This document shows, piece after piece, positions 7,318-16,431 of a stretch of DNA of 38,624 nt. Where the stretch lies: assembly GCA_027065555.1 (NCBI GenBank), contig JAMONS010000058.1:1-38624 (forward strand), in the 5' to 3' direction. Every line of letters begins with the position of its first letter. Position 1 is the stretch's first letter. The DNA comes from Hyphomicrobiales bacterium (GTDB lineage Bacteria; Pseudomonadota; Alphaproteobacteria; Rhizobiales; Devosiaceae). Under the pieces are notes generated by a model, which did not search any database, was not told the origin of the DNA, and worked only from the letters and a program-made list of their open reading frames with translations. Made by a program: the position numbers and the translations under genes.

Positions 7318-10300
7318 ATGCGCAAAACTCGTTCTAATAAAAGAAAATGGGTTATTCCAGGTATTTTAACAATATTGTTAGGTACAGCAGGTGCTGTCAC
7401 CCTAAATAATGATGCTGTTGAGGTTGATTTATCATCTCGTGCTAGCACCGAATTGCAAGCTCAGGGTTTAGGCTGGGCTAGTGTGAGTTTTGATGCCCGT
7501 GATGCAAAAATAACAGGCACTGCTCCGAATAAAGAAGCGCAACAAAATGCACAAGAAATTGTTAAATCTATATATGGTGTGCGCTCTGTTTCACAAAATA
7601 TAGATCTATTGGCATCAGTATCCCCTTATCCATTTAGCGCTATAATTGATGATGGCAATGTTACCTTATCTGGAGGAGCGCCAGACGAAGCTACTAAATC
7701 TTCTTTATTAGCACGCTCGTTAGCATCATCTAACAATTTAGAGCTATTGGCAGGATCCCCTGAGAAGAGCAAATGGCTTAGCGCTACTGATTTTGCGCTA
7801 CGCCAAATTAATAAGCTTGATGAGGGTGAAGTATCCCTTAGTGATCTGACTATCTCAATTTCAGGTGTTGCAAAATCAAGAGATGATTATAATAGCCTAC
7901 AAAAATCCTTTAGTTCGGGTGTTCCAAATGACATTATTTTAGGTGATATAAATATTATAGCGCCGCTTGCTTCTCCCTTTGAGTGGAGTGCAACATATAA
8001 AGATGATAATCTCGAACTTGCAGGCTCTTCTCCTAGTGATGCAATTACACAAGAATATGCAAGCAAAGCTCCAAAGGATGCAAAACTTGTTAGCGATGTT
8101 TTAGTTTCATCGGGCGAACCATCTGATTTTGCTAATGTTTCCAGTAATTTAATTGAAGCACTTACATTTGTTGAATATGGCAATATAAGTATTTCTGATG
8201 AAAATTCTAACTTTTACGGCGCACCACGCAATGAAGAGGCAGTCGAAAAAATCAATGCCCTTCTTGAGCCACTAGGCACGAATATTAGGTTAGAGCCGCC
8301 ACACATTGCAAATTATGAGTTTTATGCGAATCGTCAGGATGGAAAAACCTCTCTTTCAGGATACGTCCCACATGAAACAGAAAAAACAAGATTGGGTGAG
8401 CTTGATGGTTTTGATGTTTCAAAATTAAAACTTGGTTGGGGCGCTCCGACAGGTTTTGATAGCTCTGTTGAGTTTGGTCTGTTAGCTCTTGATAATTTAA
8501 GCGAGGGGAGCTTTTCACTTGAAAATGATGAAGTTTCCTTAAGTGGAACGGCCAAATCTGTTGCCGATTATGATGCACTAACAGATTTGATATCATCTGG
8601 TGTTAATGGCGCAAATATTAAATTGGCGCAAATTACCCCACCAACTGTTGAAGCCTATAGCTGGTCAGCTCAAAAGAGCGCTGAGGGAGTTACAACATTA
8701 ACAGGGTTTGCTCCTAGCGATGATATTAAAGGACAACTTGAAATTGCTGGCACTGGGGCGATTGATGAAATGTCACTTGCACAAGGCGCACCAGATAATT
8801 TCGAAGAAAATGCAAAAGCTGGTCTAAAGGCTCTTTCATTGCTTGATAGTGGTGAAGTTAAGCTTGAAGATGATGGTTGGACATTAATAGGTCAAGCATC
8901 TTCTTATGCAATATCCTCTCAAATTAGTGAAAGCTTAGATAGCGCTCAATGGAGTGTTGAAATTGCCTCCCCACCAAAACCATTACCTGTTGCATCGCCT
9001 TATCTATTCTCTATTGATAAAGACGAAAATGGTTCACACGTTTTCTCGGGCTATGTGCCACAAGAAAGCTTAAAGACTAATCTTGCGTCACAAGCCAAAA
9101 ATGTAAGCGTCAATAATACAGGCATAGCACAAGGCGAACCTGATAATTTTTCTGATGATGCACTTGCTGGTTTGGCGGCATTGGCAAAACTTGAAAAAGG
9201 GCGTGTTGCTTTTAATGGTACGGAATGGTCATTAATTGGCTCAGCTAGTTCTCAAGAGACAAGAACTAACTCGCTTGAAGTACTTGGTAAGGGCGCTGAC
9301 GCCTCAACTTGGCAGATTGATATTAGCGCACCTATTCCCGTTGCTTCAAAAAATTACCGCTTTGTAGCAACTAAGCCAGTTGATGGTACTATTTCAATCA
9401 ATGGAGATGTGCCAACAAGTCAATTACAAAACTATATCGGCATAATTGCAGGCAAGGTTGCAACGGATAATCTAAATATACTTAGCCCAGCTCCTGATAA
9501 TTATAAACGTTCTGTTTTTGCTGGCATTGCTGCACTAAAAACATTACAACAAGGTCAATTATCGCTTCGCTCAGAGCAATGGTATTTTAGTGGCGTTGCT
9601 AATGACGAGGAAACAAGAGAAAAACTGCTTGCTCAAATTTCTGACATTGAAGCTAGCGCAGATTGGAGCGTAAATATTACAGTTCCAGCACCTGTTCTGG
9701 TTAAAGTAGAACCTGCCCCAGTGGTAGCACCTGCTCCAGTAGCAATACCTGCCCCAGTAGCAATACCTGCTCCTGCGCTAGATCCTATTTTGAAACCTAT
9801 GCTTGTTGCCTCAGAAAACTATCGTTTTGTAGCTACTAAGCTAGTTGATGGATCGTTTGGATTGAACGGCAACACACCAAGTGTTGAATTGAAAAACTAT
9901 ACTGGAATTCTTGCAGGAAATGTTGCAACAGATAATTTAACAATTCTTTCTCCTGCTCCAGATAGCTATAAGCGTTCGTTATTTACAGGTATTCGTGCAT
10001 TAAAAACCCTTGAACAGGGTCAGTTATCTTTACGTAACAAAAAATGGTATCTAACTGGAAATGCTAGTGACGAGGCAGTTCGTGATAAGGCTTTAGCATT
10101 GATTTCTGATCTAAATAACAATGCAAACTGGAGTGTTAATGTTGGGGTGATTAAGGCTGAAATAGCTCTTTGTCGCAAAGATGTAGAGGATTTTACCAAT
10201 AATAATGCCATCTTGTTTGATGTTGGCAAGGCAGTGCTTAAACCAGAATCAACAGCCACTATCAATAGGCTGGCATTATTACTGAGTAACTGCTCAGATA

Positions 10301-10530
10301 CTGATATTCATGTACAAGGTCATACAGACTCTGATGCTTCTGAACGAAGAAACTTGACGCTTTCAGTTGATCGAGCAGAAGCTGTAGCCAATGCATTGGT
10401 GGATCAGGGAATTGATAGTGAAAGACTGTTTGCTATTGGATATGGCGAATCTATGCCAATTTTTACAAACGAAACTATTGAAGGTAAACGTAAAAATCGT
10501 CGTACGGTTTTTGCCATAATTAGCAAATAA
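7318..10530 (+). CDS. Large BON-repeat / OmpA-domain envelope protein
   Basis: The protein has 1070 residues. A basic N-terminus and one hydrophobic helix (about 11-29) come first, then a BON-like segment (about 37-95). Seven related blocks follow, starting near residues 103, 220, 332, 446, 561, 680 and 835. Each opens with an aromatic-x-[FW] strand (YPFSA, FEWSA, YEFYA, YSWSA, YLFSI, YRFVA, YRFVA), with a G-x-x-P turn about 20 residues later. A Pro/Ala linker (APVAIPAPVAIPAPA) separates blocks 6 and 7. The C-terminal OmpA peptidoglycan-binding domain starts near 956 (ILFDVGKAVLKP, VQGHTDSDAS, NRRTVFAI). Blocks 6 and 7 are nearly identical, implying recent duplication. ATG 7318 has AAGGGGGA 6 bases before it. 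It probably links membrane and cell wall and leads a three-gene operon. Confidence 0.85.
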   Translation: MRKTRSNKRKWVIPGILTILLGTAGAVTLNNDAVEVDLSSRASTELQAQGLGWASVSFDARDAKITGTAPNKEAQQNAQEIVKSIYGVRSVSQNIDLLASVSPYPFSAIIDDGNVTLSGGAPDEATKSSLLARSLASSNNLELLAGSPEKSKWLSATDFALRQINKLDEGEVSLSDLTISISGVAKSRDDYNSLQKSFSSGVPNDIILGDINIIAPLASPFEWSATYKDDNLELAGSSPSDAITQEYASKAPKDAKLVSDVLVSSGEPSDFANVSSNLIEALTFVEYGNISISDENSNFYGAPRNEEAVEKINALLEPLGTNIRLEPPHIANYEFYANRQDGKTSLSGYVPHETEKTRLGELDGFDVSKLKLGWGAPTGFDSSVEFGLLALDNLSEGSFSLENDEVSLSGTAKSVADYDALTDLISSGVNGANIKLAQITPPTVEAYSWSAQKSAEGVTTLTGFAPSDDIKGQLEIAGTGAIDEMSLAQGAPDNFEENAKAGLKALSLLDSGEVKLEDDGWTLIGQASSYAISSQISESLDSAQWSVEIASPPKPLPVASPYLFSIDKDENGSHVFSGYVPQESLKTNLASQAKNVSVNNTGIAQGEPDNFSDDALAGLAALAKLEKGRVAFNGTEWSLIGSASSQETRTNSLEVLGKGADASTWQIDISAPIPVASKNYRFVATKPVDGTISINGDVPTSQLQNYIGIIAGKVATDNLNILSPAPDNYKRSVFAGIAALKTLQQGQLSLRSEQWYFSGVANDEETREKLLAQISDIEASADWSVNITVPAPVLVKVEPAPVVAPAPVAIPAPVAIPAPALDPILKPMLVASENYRFVATKLVDGSFGLNGNTPSVELKNYTGILAGNVATDNLTILSPAPDSYKRSLFTGIRALKTLEQGQLSLRNKKWYLTGNASDEAVRDKALALISDLNNNANWSVNVGVIKAEIALCRKDVEDFTNNNAILFDVGKAVLKPESTATINRLALLLSNCSDTDIHVQGHTDSDASERRNLTLSVDRAEAVANALVDQGIDSERLFAIGYGESMPIFTNETIEGKRKNRRTVFAIISK

Positions 10531-10547
10531 ATTAAGGGGAGATAATT

Positions 10548-10652
10548 ATGATTGATGCAATTACATATTTAGTGGGGCAGTATTGGCTATTTTTGCTAAT
10601 AGCGCTTTTAATTGGTGTAGTGACCGGCTGGCTCACGCTCTCAAGTGAATGA
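10548..10652 (+). CDS. 34-residue single-span membrane microprotein
   Basis: This short ORF (MIDAITYLVGQYWLFLLIAL, then LIGVVTGWLTLSSE) lies 17 bases after the OmpA-like stop and ends 16 bases before the next start. AAGGGGAGA lies 7 bases before its ATG, a better ribosome site than many larger genes here. It is a single membrane helix with almost nothing outside. The helix core (LIALLIGVVTGWL) resembles that of the next protein (LIAFLIGCFIGYF), which suggests the two are related or pair in the membrane. No known family was recognised. That it is a real gene is inferred from ribosome site, spacing and helix similarity. Confidence 0.65.
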   Translation: MIDAITYLVGQYWLFLLIALLIGVVTGWLTLSSE

Positions 10653-10668
10653 AAGTGAGATTATAAAA

Positions 10669-11187
10669 ATGACAAATATTCCAAATTTAATAGAAGTTGC
10701 ATTATTACTTCTTATCGCATTTTTAATCGGTTGTTTCATTGGTTATTTCTTACGCCGCACGTTTCATAAACCTGCCGTTGAGACAGTGCCAGAGCCTGAA
10801 CCAGCGCCAGTTCCAGTTGTTGAACCAGTAAAAAAACCTGCTGCAAAAAAACCTGATAATTCCGCTCCTGATGGTAAGCCACTAGCGCTTGATGGGCCAA
10901 GAAATGGCAAAAAAGACGACCTTAAACGCATCAAGGGAGTTGGTCCAAAAATTGAGGGCACACTTAACAAACTTGGTATTTATCATTTTGATCAAATCTC
11001 TGTTTGGAGCCGCAAAACCATTAAATGGGTAGATAATTATCTTTCATTTAAGGGGCGTATTGATCGTGAAAAGTGGGTGAAACAGGCAGTGCAACTTGCA
11101 AAGGGCGATGAAACTGAATTCTCGAAACGTGTGGATAAAGGTGCAGTACCAAGTTCTCGTAAGGGAAGCTCTAAAAAGAAAAAATAA
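10669..11187 (+). CDS. Membrane-anchored helix-hairpin-helix protein
   Basis: The protein has 172 residues. A membrane helix (9-28) ends in FLRR, so the rest is cytoplasmic. A Pro/Ala/Glu linker (33-65) leads to a helix-hairpin-helix domain (about 84-142) with DDLKRIKGVGPKIEGTLNKL and FDQI. A basic tail ends in SSRKGSSKKKK. The domain is the COG3743 type, annotated as a predicted DNA-binding or '5' DNA nuclease-like' fold and known as a fused tail in other alphaproteobacterial proteins; no nuclease active site is evident. ATG 10669 is preferred to GTG 10645: AAGTGAG precedes it and it avoids overlap with the microprotein. Binding to DNA at the membrane is inferred. It is the last gene of the OmpA-like operon. 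Confidence 0.8.
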   Translation: MTNIPNLIEVALLLLIAFLIGCFIGYFLRRTFHKPAVETVPEPEPAPVPVVEPVKKPAAKKPDNSAPDGKPLALDGPRNGKKDDLKRIKGVGPKIEGTLNKLGIYHFDQISVWSRKTIKWVDNYLSFKGRIDREKWVKQAVQLAKGDETEFSKRVDKGAVPSSRKGSSKKKK

Positions 11188-11192
11188 TTGAG

Positions 11193-11218
11193 TACGGGCA
11201 AAATATTTTTTGCCCGTA
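11193..11218. terminator. Strong hairpin after the helix-hairpin-helix gene
   Basis: A perfect 11-bp stem, TACGGGCAAAA / TTTTGCCCGTA, with loop TATT begins 5 bases after the stop codon. Its T-run is inside the stem and not after it, so it is not a textbook intrinsic terminator, but it is well placed to end or stabilise the operon transcript. Confidence 0.55.
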
Positions 11219-11260
11219 GCCCTTCCTCGTAGTAAGTCGTTCAGAATGAGAACTCCTACT

Positions 11261-11292
11261 TCGTCATCCTCGTGCTTGACACGAGGATCCAT
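11261..11292. repeat. Intergenic hairpin element (ATCCTCGTG/CACGAGGAT)
   Basis: A perfect 9-bp stem with loop CTTGA (11266-11288) sits between the convergent helix-hairpin-helix and transglycosylase genes. The surrounding CGTCATCCTCGTGCTTGACA is a form seen in intergenic repeats of many alphaproteobacteria (from memory). Its reverse strand gives the often mis-annotated peptide MDPRVKHEDDE. Confidence 0.6.
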
Positions 11293-11338
11293 TTTTTCTC
11301 TGTTCATCAGGTTCTTACCACTTTATGCTCACTATACC

Positions 11339-13372
11339 CTAATGAGGAATTGATCTCAGCGCCTGTTTAATATTAGTTTTGCTACTACCCTGCCTTGTAC
11401 GATAGACCATATAATTGGCCATAACTTTTTGCACATATTTGCGGGTTTCAACAAATGGAATTGTTTCAATCCAAGACACCGCATCAACATTATTCAAGCG
11501 TGGATCGCCATAAGATTTAAGCCACTTATTCACATTGCCGCCACCTGCATTATAGGATGCCGCAGCTAAAACTAAAGAGCCTTTATATCGGTCCATTTGA
11601 TAAGCAAGATAAGTTGAGCCAAGTAAAGCATTATAAGCAGGGTCAGTTGAAAGCCTAGCTTGTGAATGTTTTATGCCCAATTTTCCTGCTGTTTCTTTGG
11701 CAGTTGCTGGCATAAGTTGCATTAGGCCAAGCGCACCACTGCGTGAAACAGCATCAATATCAAAACGACTTTCTTGCCTTGCAACGGCATAGATAGCGGC
11801 TTTGTCAACATTTGCCAGCTTATAAGATTTAGGAATACCATCCATTGGATAATTAAATAAATCAAGAGCAACAGAGCGTCTATTGGCCAAATTTGCGATG
11901 GAAATTGCTACATTATGTGCATCAACCGATTGCGCCAAACGTGCCGCCAGTAATAATTCCCCTGGATCTTTTGAATAATATGCAAGGCGGCGCACCAATG
12001 GCTCAGCTAGCACACCAGCAGAATTTTTTTCTAATAGGCGCACAGCTTTAACCAATTCACGTTGTTCAAAAACAGGCTCAATTCCTTGCCAAGCTGGCAT
12101 TGCTCGAATAATCACTGGTTTTAAGCCAAGTTCAGTACGAGCTAATTGCCCATAATAGACTTTGTCAAATTGTGCCGCTCTATTAAAAGCTGCCCTTGAT
12201 CCTTCACTATCACCAAGTGCTTTTAGCGCTCGCCCAAGCCAATAATTTGCTTGCGTAACGGAAGTAGCAAGGGTTGAAAATGATCGTTGCCGCTCAAAAT
12301 GAATTTTGGCAGTTTTAGCATCATTAAGATAAGTAAGCGCCACCCAACCTGCATGAAAATTCGCCTCAACCAAACGCCCCTCAGGGCCTTCTGTATAACC
12401 AGCGCCAGCTTTATAGGCGGTTTTATATTGTTTTAGTGCAATTGCTCTACGAACAATTAAACGCCGCTCATACCAAAACTTAGCCGAATGAGGGAAATTA
12501 CCTTTTGCTTTATCAAGGTGAGCAACTGCTGTTGATAATCTGCCTGCACGCCTTGCTAATTGTGCATTAGCAAAATGAAAAACATAATTATTACGCATTG
12601 ATGGATCAACTCTATCAAGCAATTTTTGTGCTTCTGGTGATTTGCGAGAAACCGCAATCCTAGCACGAGCTAAAGATTTTTGCGCTGGTGAAAGTCTATT
12701 CATTATGCGCTCAACGCCCTTAGCACGATCATTCATCAACAAATATTGCGCACGCTGCCAATGATCGGAACGATTTAATAATGCGCCAAATTCTTTGCTG
12801 ATTTTTTCTTCAACATCTCTTGCTAAAGATTTATTGACCCAAATTTGTTTAATTATTCTACCAGCTCGTGCACTTTGCCCATCTTTGACATAAGAGCGAG
12901 CTAGCGCTATTTGCGCATTAAGGAGATTGGGCATTTGTCCGCCCAAAAGAGAAATTATTTCACCGCCAGAAACATTGGCCTTAACTAAAGACTGCTCCAT
13001 ACGAGTTTTATAAATACCCGAACTAGCAAAATTTGGTGCGTCTTTTTGAAAGCGTAACACGCTATTATAATCTATTGTCCCATTACCATAATAAATTGCC
13101 GCCCATTGAATTGTACGCCGCTCAAGGTTCGAGCTAATGCCTCTAGCCAAATTGTAGGCTTGAACATAATCTTTAGCGTTTAACAGTGCTACCGCCCGAC
13201 GAAAAGTTGCTGAACCATTGGGTAATTGTACAGGATTGGCATTCGCCTCAATAGAATTTGTAACTGTTCTATCAATATTCTTCTCAGCTGCAACAGGCGA
13301 GATTAAAGCTATGCTGAATAATAAAATAGAAGAAAAAAAGAAGCTAAAAAACTTAATTCCAATGGGGGGCAT
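11339..13372 (-). CDS. Soluble lytic murein transglycosylase (Slt70-like)
   Basis: This periplasmic enzyme cleaves the MurNAc-GlcNAc bond with 1,6-anhydro product formation. The 677-residue protein has a signal peptide of about 29 residues ending in SPVAA. A long alpha-helical, TPR-like superhelix (about 50-510) follows, as in Slt70, and a C-terminal SLT domain (about 525-650). The catalytic Glu534 is in ARQESRFD, followed by SGALGLMQLMPATA and the AAASYNAGGG motif, all diagnostic. The gene is divergent from dapA, an arrangement common in rhizobia. The 237-bp gap between them must hold both promoters, but no clear -35/-10 pair was found there. Confidence 0.95.
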   Translation of the reverse strand: MPPIGIKFFSFFFSSILLFSIALISPVAAEKNIDRTVTNSIEANANPVQLPNGSATFRRAVALLNAKDYVQAYNLARGISSNLERRTIQWAAIYYGNGTIDYNSVLRFQKDAPNFASSGIYKTRMEQSLVKANVSGGEIISLLGGQMPNLLNAQIALARSYVKDGQSARAGRIIKQIWVNKSLARDVEEKISKEFGALLNRSDHWQRAQYLLMNDRAKGVERIMNRLSPAQKSLARARIAVSRKSPEAQKLLDRVDPSMRNNYVFHFANAQLARRAGRLSTAVAHLDKAKGNFPHSAKFWYERRLIVRRAIALKQYKTAYKAGAGYTEGPEGRLVEANFHAGWVALTYLNDAKTAKIHFERQRSFSTLATSVTQANYWLGRALKALGDSEGSRAAFNRAAQFDKVYYGQLARTELGLKPVIIRAMPAWQGIEPVFEQRELVKAVRLLEKNSAGVLAEPLVRRLAYYSKDPGELLLAARLAQSVDAHNVAISIANLANRRSVALDLFNYPMDGIPKSYKLANVDKAAIYAVARQESRFDIDAVSRSGALGLMQLMPATAKETAGKLGIKHSQARLSTDPAYNALLGSTYLAYQMDRYKGSLVLAAASYNAGGGNVNKWLKSYGDPRLNNVDAVSWIETIPFVETRKYVQKVMANYMVYRTRQGSSKTNIKQALRSIPH

Positions 13373-13609
13373 CTGTATTCCTTATAATAAAACGTCTATG
13401 CCCCCAAGCATACTTAACAACAGTAAAAATTTTACTCACTAAAGCAAATTAGTTTGTTTTAGTTCTAATAAAGAAAATCAGAAGAATTGGTCAAAAACAT
13501 GGCTCATTTATTTTGTAGAACTAAATAATCATTTTGCTTTATTCTTAAACATAAAAGCCATATATATTGATTATTGCCCAAAAGGGATAATTAAATTTAC
13601 GAGGATAAA

Positions 13610-14485
13610 ATGTTCAAAGGTGCTATTACCGCTCTTATTACGCCATTTAACAATGGGGAGATTGATGAAAAATCTCTTGCTAAAATCATTGAATGGCAAA
13701 TTAGTGAAGGCATTAATGGCTTTGTTCCAGTGGGCACAACTGGCGAATCGCCTACTCTTAACCATGAAGAGCATGGGCGAGTAGTTAAATTAACCATTGA
13801 TGTGACAAAGGGGCGTGTGCCTGTGATTGCAGGTGCTGGCTCAAATTCAACTTCTGAGGCAGTTGAAATGGCAAAATTTGCTCAACAGGCAGGTGCAGAT
13901 GGCGTGCTTTGCGTTTCTCCATATTATAACAAACCAAGCCAAGAGGGATTGTTCCAGCATTTCTCAACCATAGCTAATGCGATTTCAATTCCGCTAATTC
14001 TATATAATATTCCACCACGCTCAATAGTTGATATTTCTGTTGAAACAATGTCACGTTTGCGCACTAGTTGCCCCAATATTATTGGCGTAAAAGATGCCAC
14101 TGGAGATTTAGGGCGTGTAAGTTTGCAGCGCATTGCTTTAGGGGAAGATTTCAATCAAATTTCGGGTGAAGATATGACGGCATTAGCTTATAATGCAAAT
14201 GGTGGACATGGCTGTATTTCAGTTATTTCAAATATTGCACCAAAATTATTTTCTCAACTGCAAGCGACAAGCCTAAGCGGTGATTTCAAAACGGCTTTAG
14301 AAATACAAGACAAGCTAACACCTCTTATGCAAACTCTGTTCACTGAGCCAAGCCCCGCTGGCGTAAAATATGTCGCAAGTAAGCTTGGTCTTTGTAGTAC
14401 AGAATTGCGCTTGCCAATGGTTCAACTAACAAAACCTACAGAAAAATTACTTGATGCAGCTATGGAGCACGCAGGGATAGCGTAG
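13610..14485 (+). CDS. dapA: 4-hydroxy-tetrahydrodipicolinate synthase
   Basis: DapA condenses pyruvate with aspartate semialdehyde, the first committed step to diaminopimelate and lysine, in the cytoplasm. The 291-residue TIM barrel has the Schiff-base Lys161 in IIGVKDATGD, catalytic Tyr132 in LYNIPPR and the GTTGE motif (42-46). ACGAGGA precedes the ATG. It is followed after 9 bases by smpB, so the two are probably cotranscribed. Diaminopimelate is also the residue on which the L,D-transpeptidase in this window acts. Confidence 0.97.
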   Translation: MFKGAITALITPFNNGEIDEKSLAKIIEWQISEGINGFVPVGTTGESPTLNHEEHGRVVKLTIDVTKGRVPVIAGAGSNSTSEAVEMAKFAQQAGADGVLCVSPYYNKPSQEGLFQHFSTIANAISIPLILYNIPPRSIVDISVETMSRLRTSCPNIIGVKDATGDLGRVSLQRIALGEDFNQISGEDMTALAYNANGGHGCISVISNIAPKLFSQLQATSLSGDFKTALEIQDKLTPLMQTLFTEPSPAGVKYVASKLGLCSTELRLPMVQLTKPTEKLLDAAMEHAGIA

Positions 14486-14494
14486 AATAATCTG

Positions 14495-14977
14495 ATGGCA
14501 GCAAAAAAAAAGAAATCAGAAATAAATAATGGACTTATCGCTGATAATCGGCGTGCCCGATATGATTATGAAATTCTTGATACGCTAGAAGCTGGCATTA
14601 TGTTAGTGGGGACAGAAGTGAAATCGCTTCGCACGGGCAAAGCGCAAATCACCGAATCTTATGCTTCACCAGAAAATGGTGAACTATGGCTTATCAATGC
14701 CTATATTCCTGAATATGTTGAAGCTAACCGTTTTAATCACCAAGAAAAACGCCACCGTAAATTACTGGTTTCAAAAAAGGAACTTTCTCGCCTTGTGCAA
14801 GAAGTCGAGCGTGGAGGCAATACGATTATCCCGCTTAAATTTTATTTTAACAAACGTGGTATTGCAAAAGTCTTACTTGGCCTAGCTAAGGGTAAAAAGA
14901 ATTATGACAAGCGAGAAGTTGAGAAAAAACGTGATTGGAACCGTGAGAAATCCCGCCTAATGAAATCGCATTATTGA
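14495..14977 (+). CDS. smpB: SsrA-binding protein SmpB
   Basis: SmpB binds tmRNA and delivers it to stalled ribosomes for trans-translation. The protein has 160 residues. The Lys-rich start is followed by the OB-fold core: [36 protein letters not shown] and H-x-x-KRHRKLL ([11 protein letters not shown]). A basic C-terminal tail ([20 protein letters not shown]) becomes helical in the ribosome channel. The start lies 9 bases after dapA, as in many rhizobia. No tmRNA gene is in this window. Confidence 0.97.
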   Translation: MAAKKKKSEINNGLIADNRRARYDYEILDTLEAGIMLVGTEVKSLRTGKAQITESYASPENGELWLINAYIPEYVEANRFNHQEKRHRKLLVSKKELSRLVQEVERGGNTIIPLKFYFNKRGIAKVLLGLAKGKKNYDKREVEKKRDWNREKSRLMKSHY

Positions 14978-14980
14978 TGT

Positions 14981-15118
14981 CTTCTTCCCTCCTCCTTGCG
15001 GGGAGGGCAATTCTACTTCTTCCCTCCCCCTTGCGGGGAGGGCAATTCTACTTCTTCCCTCCCCCTTGCGGGGAGGGATTGAGGGTGGGGGTCAGAATAA
15101 ATCTTGGGTGGGGGTAGC
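14981..15118. repeat. 35-bp tandem array of the C-rich/G-rich hairpin repeat
   Basis: Three units start at 14981, 15016 and 15051, each CTTCTTCCCTCCCCC, TTGCGGGGAGGG and CAATTCTA. The first two differ by one base; the third runs into the G-rich tail (GAGGGTGGGGGT, then GGGTGGGGGTAG). Each unit can form a CCCTCCCC/GGGGAGGG hairpin. The array lies between convergent smpB and the uracil-DNA glycosylase gene, so it may serve as a bidirectional terminator. Confidence 0.85.
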
Positions 15119-15138
15119 TAGATGATATATCTTCTTGC

Positions 15139-15807
15139 TCAATATGAAAGAGCCTCTTTTGCCGCAGCAAATATAACATCTTCAAACATTTTTTCGCTAA
15201 GGCGATTAGTATTGGTGTTATAGCGTGAGCAATGATAGCTATCAAATAATATAGTGCCGTTCTCAAAAACATGTTTTGCCCCATGTGCAAACTTATAGCT
15301 AACTTTTCGAGCGCCAATAGTTGTAAGAAAACTATTATGTGCCACAAGACCAAGCGCCAGAAAGACCTTAGCACTAGGATTAGCTTTCATTGCAGCGATT
15401 AAAAATGGACGACATGAATTAATTTCAGCACCAATTGGTTTGTTTTGTGGTGGTACACAACGAACCGCATTTATAATCATCACATTTTTTAGCTCTAATC
15501 CATCGTTCGCCCTTGATTTATATTCACCAGAACTAAGCCCAGCCTTTGCTAATGTTTGAAATAATAAATCACCAGCATAATCACCAGTAAATGGGCGACC
15601 AGTTCTATTTGCTCCCTTTAATCCGGGTGCAAGTCCAACAATAATTAATTTTGGCTTTTCATCACCCCATATAGGAACAGGCGCATTAAAATAATCTGGA
15701 AATTTTGCTCGATTTTCATCTCGAAACTCTTTTAGACGTGGGCAAATTGAGCAATCCTTATCAGGATTTACAAAATTATTGGCCAATGTTTTTTTTGCTT
15801 TAATCAT
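15139..15807 (-). CDS. Uracil-DNA glycosylase, family 5 (UDGb-like)
   Basis: It removes uracil (and often other deaminated bases) from DNA to start base-excision repair. The 222-residue protein has motif A as GLAPGLKGANRTGRPFTGD and motif B around SYHCSRYNTNTNRLSEKMF, the family-5 pattern. Four cysteines suit a [4Fe-4S] cluster: Cys19 and Cys22 in CSICPRL, and one each in AVRCVPP and NSCRPF. It is convergent with smpB, with the tandem repeat between them. A uracil-DNA glycosylase at this position between smpB and rpoZ is usual in rhizobia. Family 4 is the alternative but lacks this motif A. Confidence 0.88.
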   Translation of the reverse strand: MIKAKKTLANNFVNPDKDCSICPRLKEFRDENRAKFPDYFNAPVPIWGDEKPKLIIVGLAPGLKGANRTGRPFTGDYAGDLLFQTLAKAGLSSGEYKSRANDGLELKNVMIINAVRCVPPQNKPIGAEINSCRPFLIAAMKANPSAKVFLALGLVAHNSFLTTIGARKVSYKFAHGAKHVFENGTILFDSYHCSRYNTNTNRLSEKMFEDVIFAAAKEALSY

Positions 15808-15956
15808 TGTTACTTAAATCTCACCAAATAGTTTTTTTAATATTTCCTAATAAGAAGAAAACTAATAAAATTATACTATCAAATTTGCCAAATAGCTTGT
15901 ATTTTTTGAGGCGGTCGTGTATGAGTTTCAAAATTCCTTAAAAAGTGGAGATTAAA

Positions 15957-16325
15957 GTGGCTCGAGTCACCGTTGAAGATTGTATTGAAAAAGTTGAAAA
16001 TCGTTTTGATCTAGTGCTAATGGCAGCCCATAGATCAAGAATGATAACCACTGGTTCTGTTATTACAGTAGAGCGCAATAACGATAAAAACCCTGTTGTT
16101 GCTTTGCGTGAAATTGGCGATGGCACTATTTCACCTGAAGATTTACGTGAAGAGCTTATTCATTCCTTGCAAAAGCATGTTGAGGTTGACGAGCCAGAAA
16201 TTGATGTCATTCCAGCTATTGAAGGTAGCACGGAAGAAGAGGCAATGACATTTGATTCTATGAGTGAAGATGAATTGTTACGTGGCATAGAAAGTCTTTC
16301 TCCACCTGATAGGCGTGACGACTAA
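15957..16325 (+). CDS. rpoZ: RNA polymerase omega subunit
   Basis: Omega assists assembly of the beta' subunit and forms part of one ppGpp-binding site of RNA polymerase. The 122-residue protein starts at GTG 15957 ([13 protein letters not shown]), with GTGGAG as ribosome site 6 bases before. The in-frame GTG at 15945 lies within that ribosome site and would add four untypical residues. Core motifs are [15 protein letters not shown] and [12 protein letters not shown]. The acidic C-terminal extension (about 70-122) is usual in alphaproteobacteria. It is next to the ppGpp synthetase gene but separated from it by an intrinsic terminator. Confidence 0.95.
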   Translation: MARVTVEDCIEKVENRFDLVLMAAHRSRMITTGSVITVERNNDKNPVVALREIGDGTISPEDLREELIHSLQKHVEVDEPEIDVIPAIEGSTEEEAMTFDSMSEDELLRGIESLSPPDRRDD

Positions 16326-16359
16326 ACATTTGACGGCTTATCAATTATTGTCATAACTA

Positions 16360-16389
16360 GGGTGTCTAAGATTTCTTGACACCCTTTTT
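16360..16389 (+). terminator. Intrinsic terminator after rpoZ
   Basis: A perfect GGGTGTC / GACACCC stem with an 11-base loop is followed by TTTTTG, 34 bases past the rpoZ stop and 42 bases before the rsh start. Rsh must then have its own promoter or depend on readthrough. Confidence 0.88.
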
Positions 16390-16431
16390 GTTAGCTAAAA
16401 TTACTTTAGCATTAGGAGTTTTCTCAAAACC

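Noticed and set aside
11044-11307. Minus-strand ORF with MDPRVKHEDDE
   Set aside because: It arises from the intergenic hairpin element and overlaps the helix-hairpin-helix gene; this peptide is a well-known artefact of such repeats.
14981-15085. CRISPR-like short repeats
   Set aside because: The units are directly tandem without unique spacers, the element occurs elsewhere as single intergenic hairpins, and no cas gene is present.
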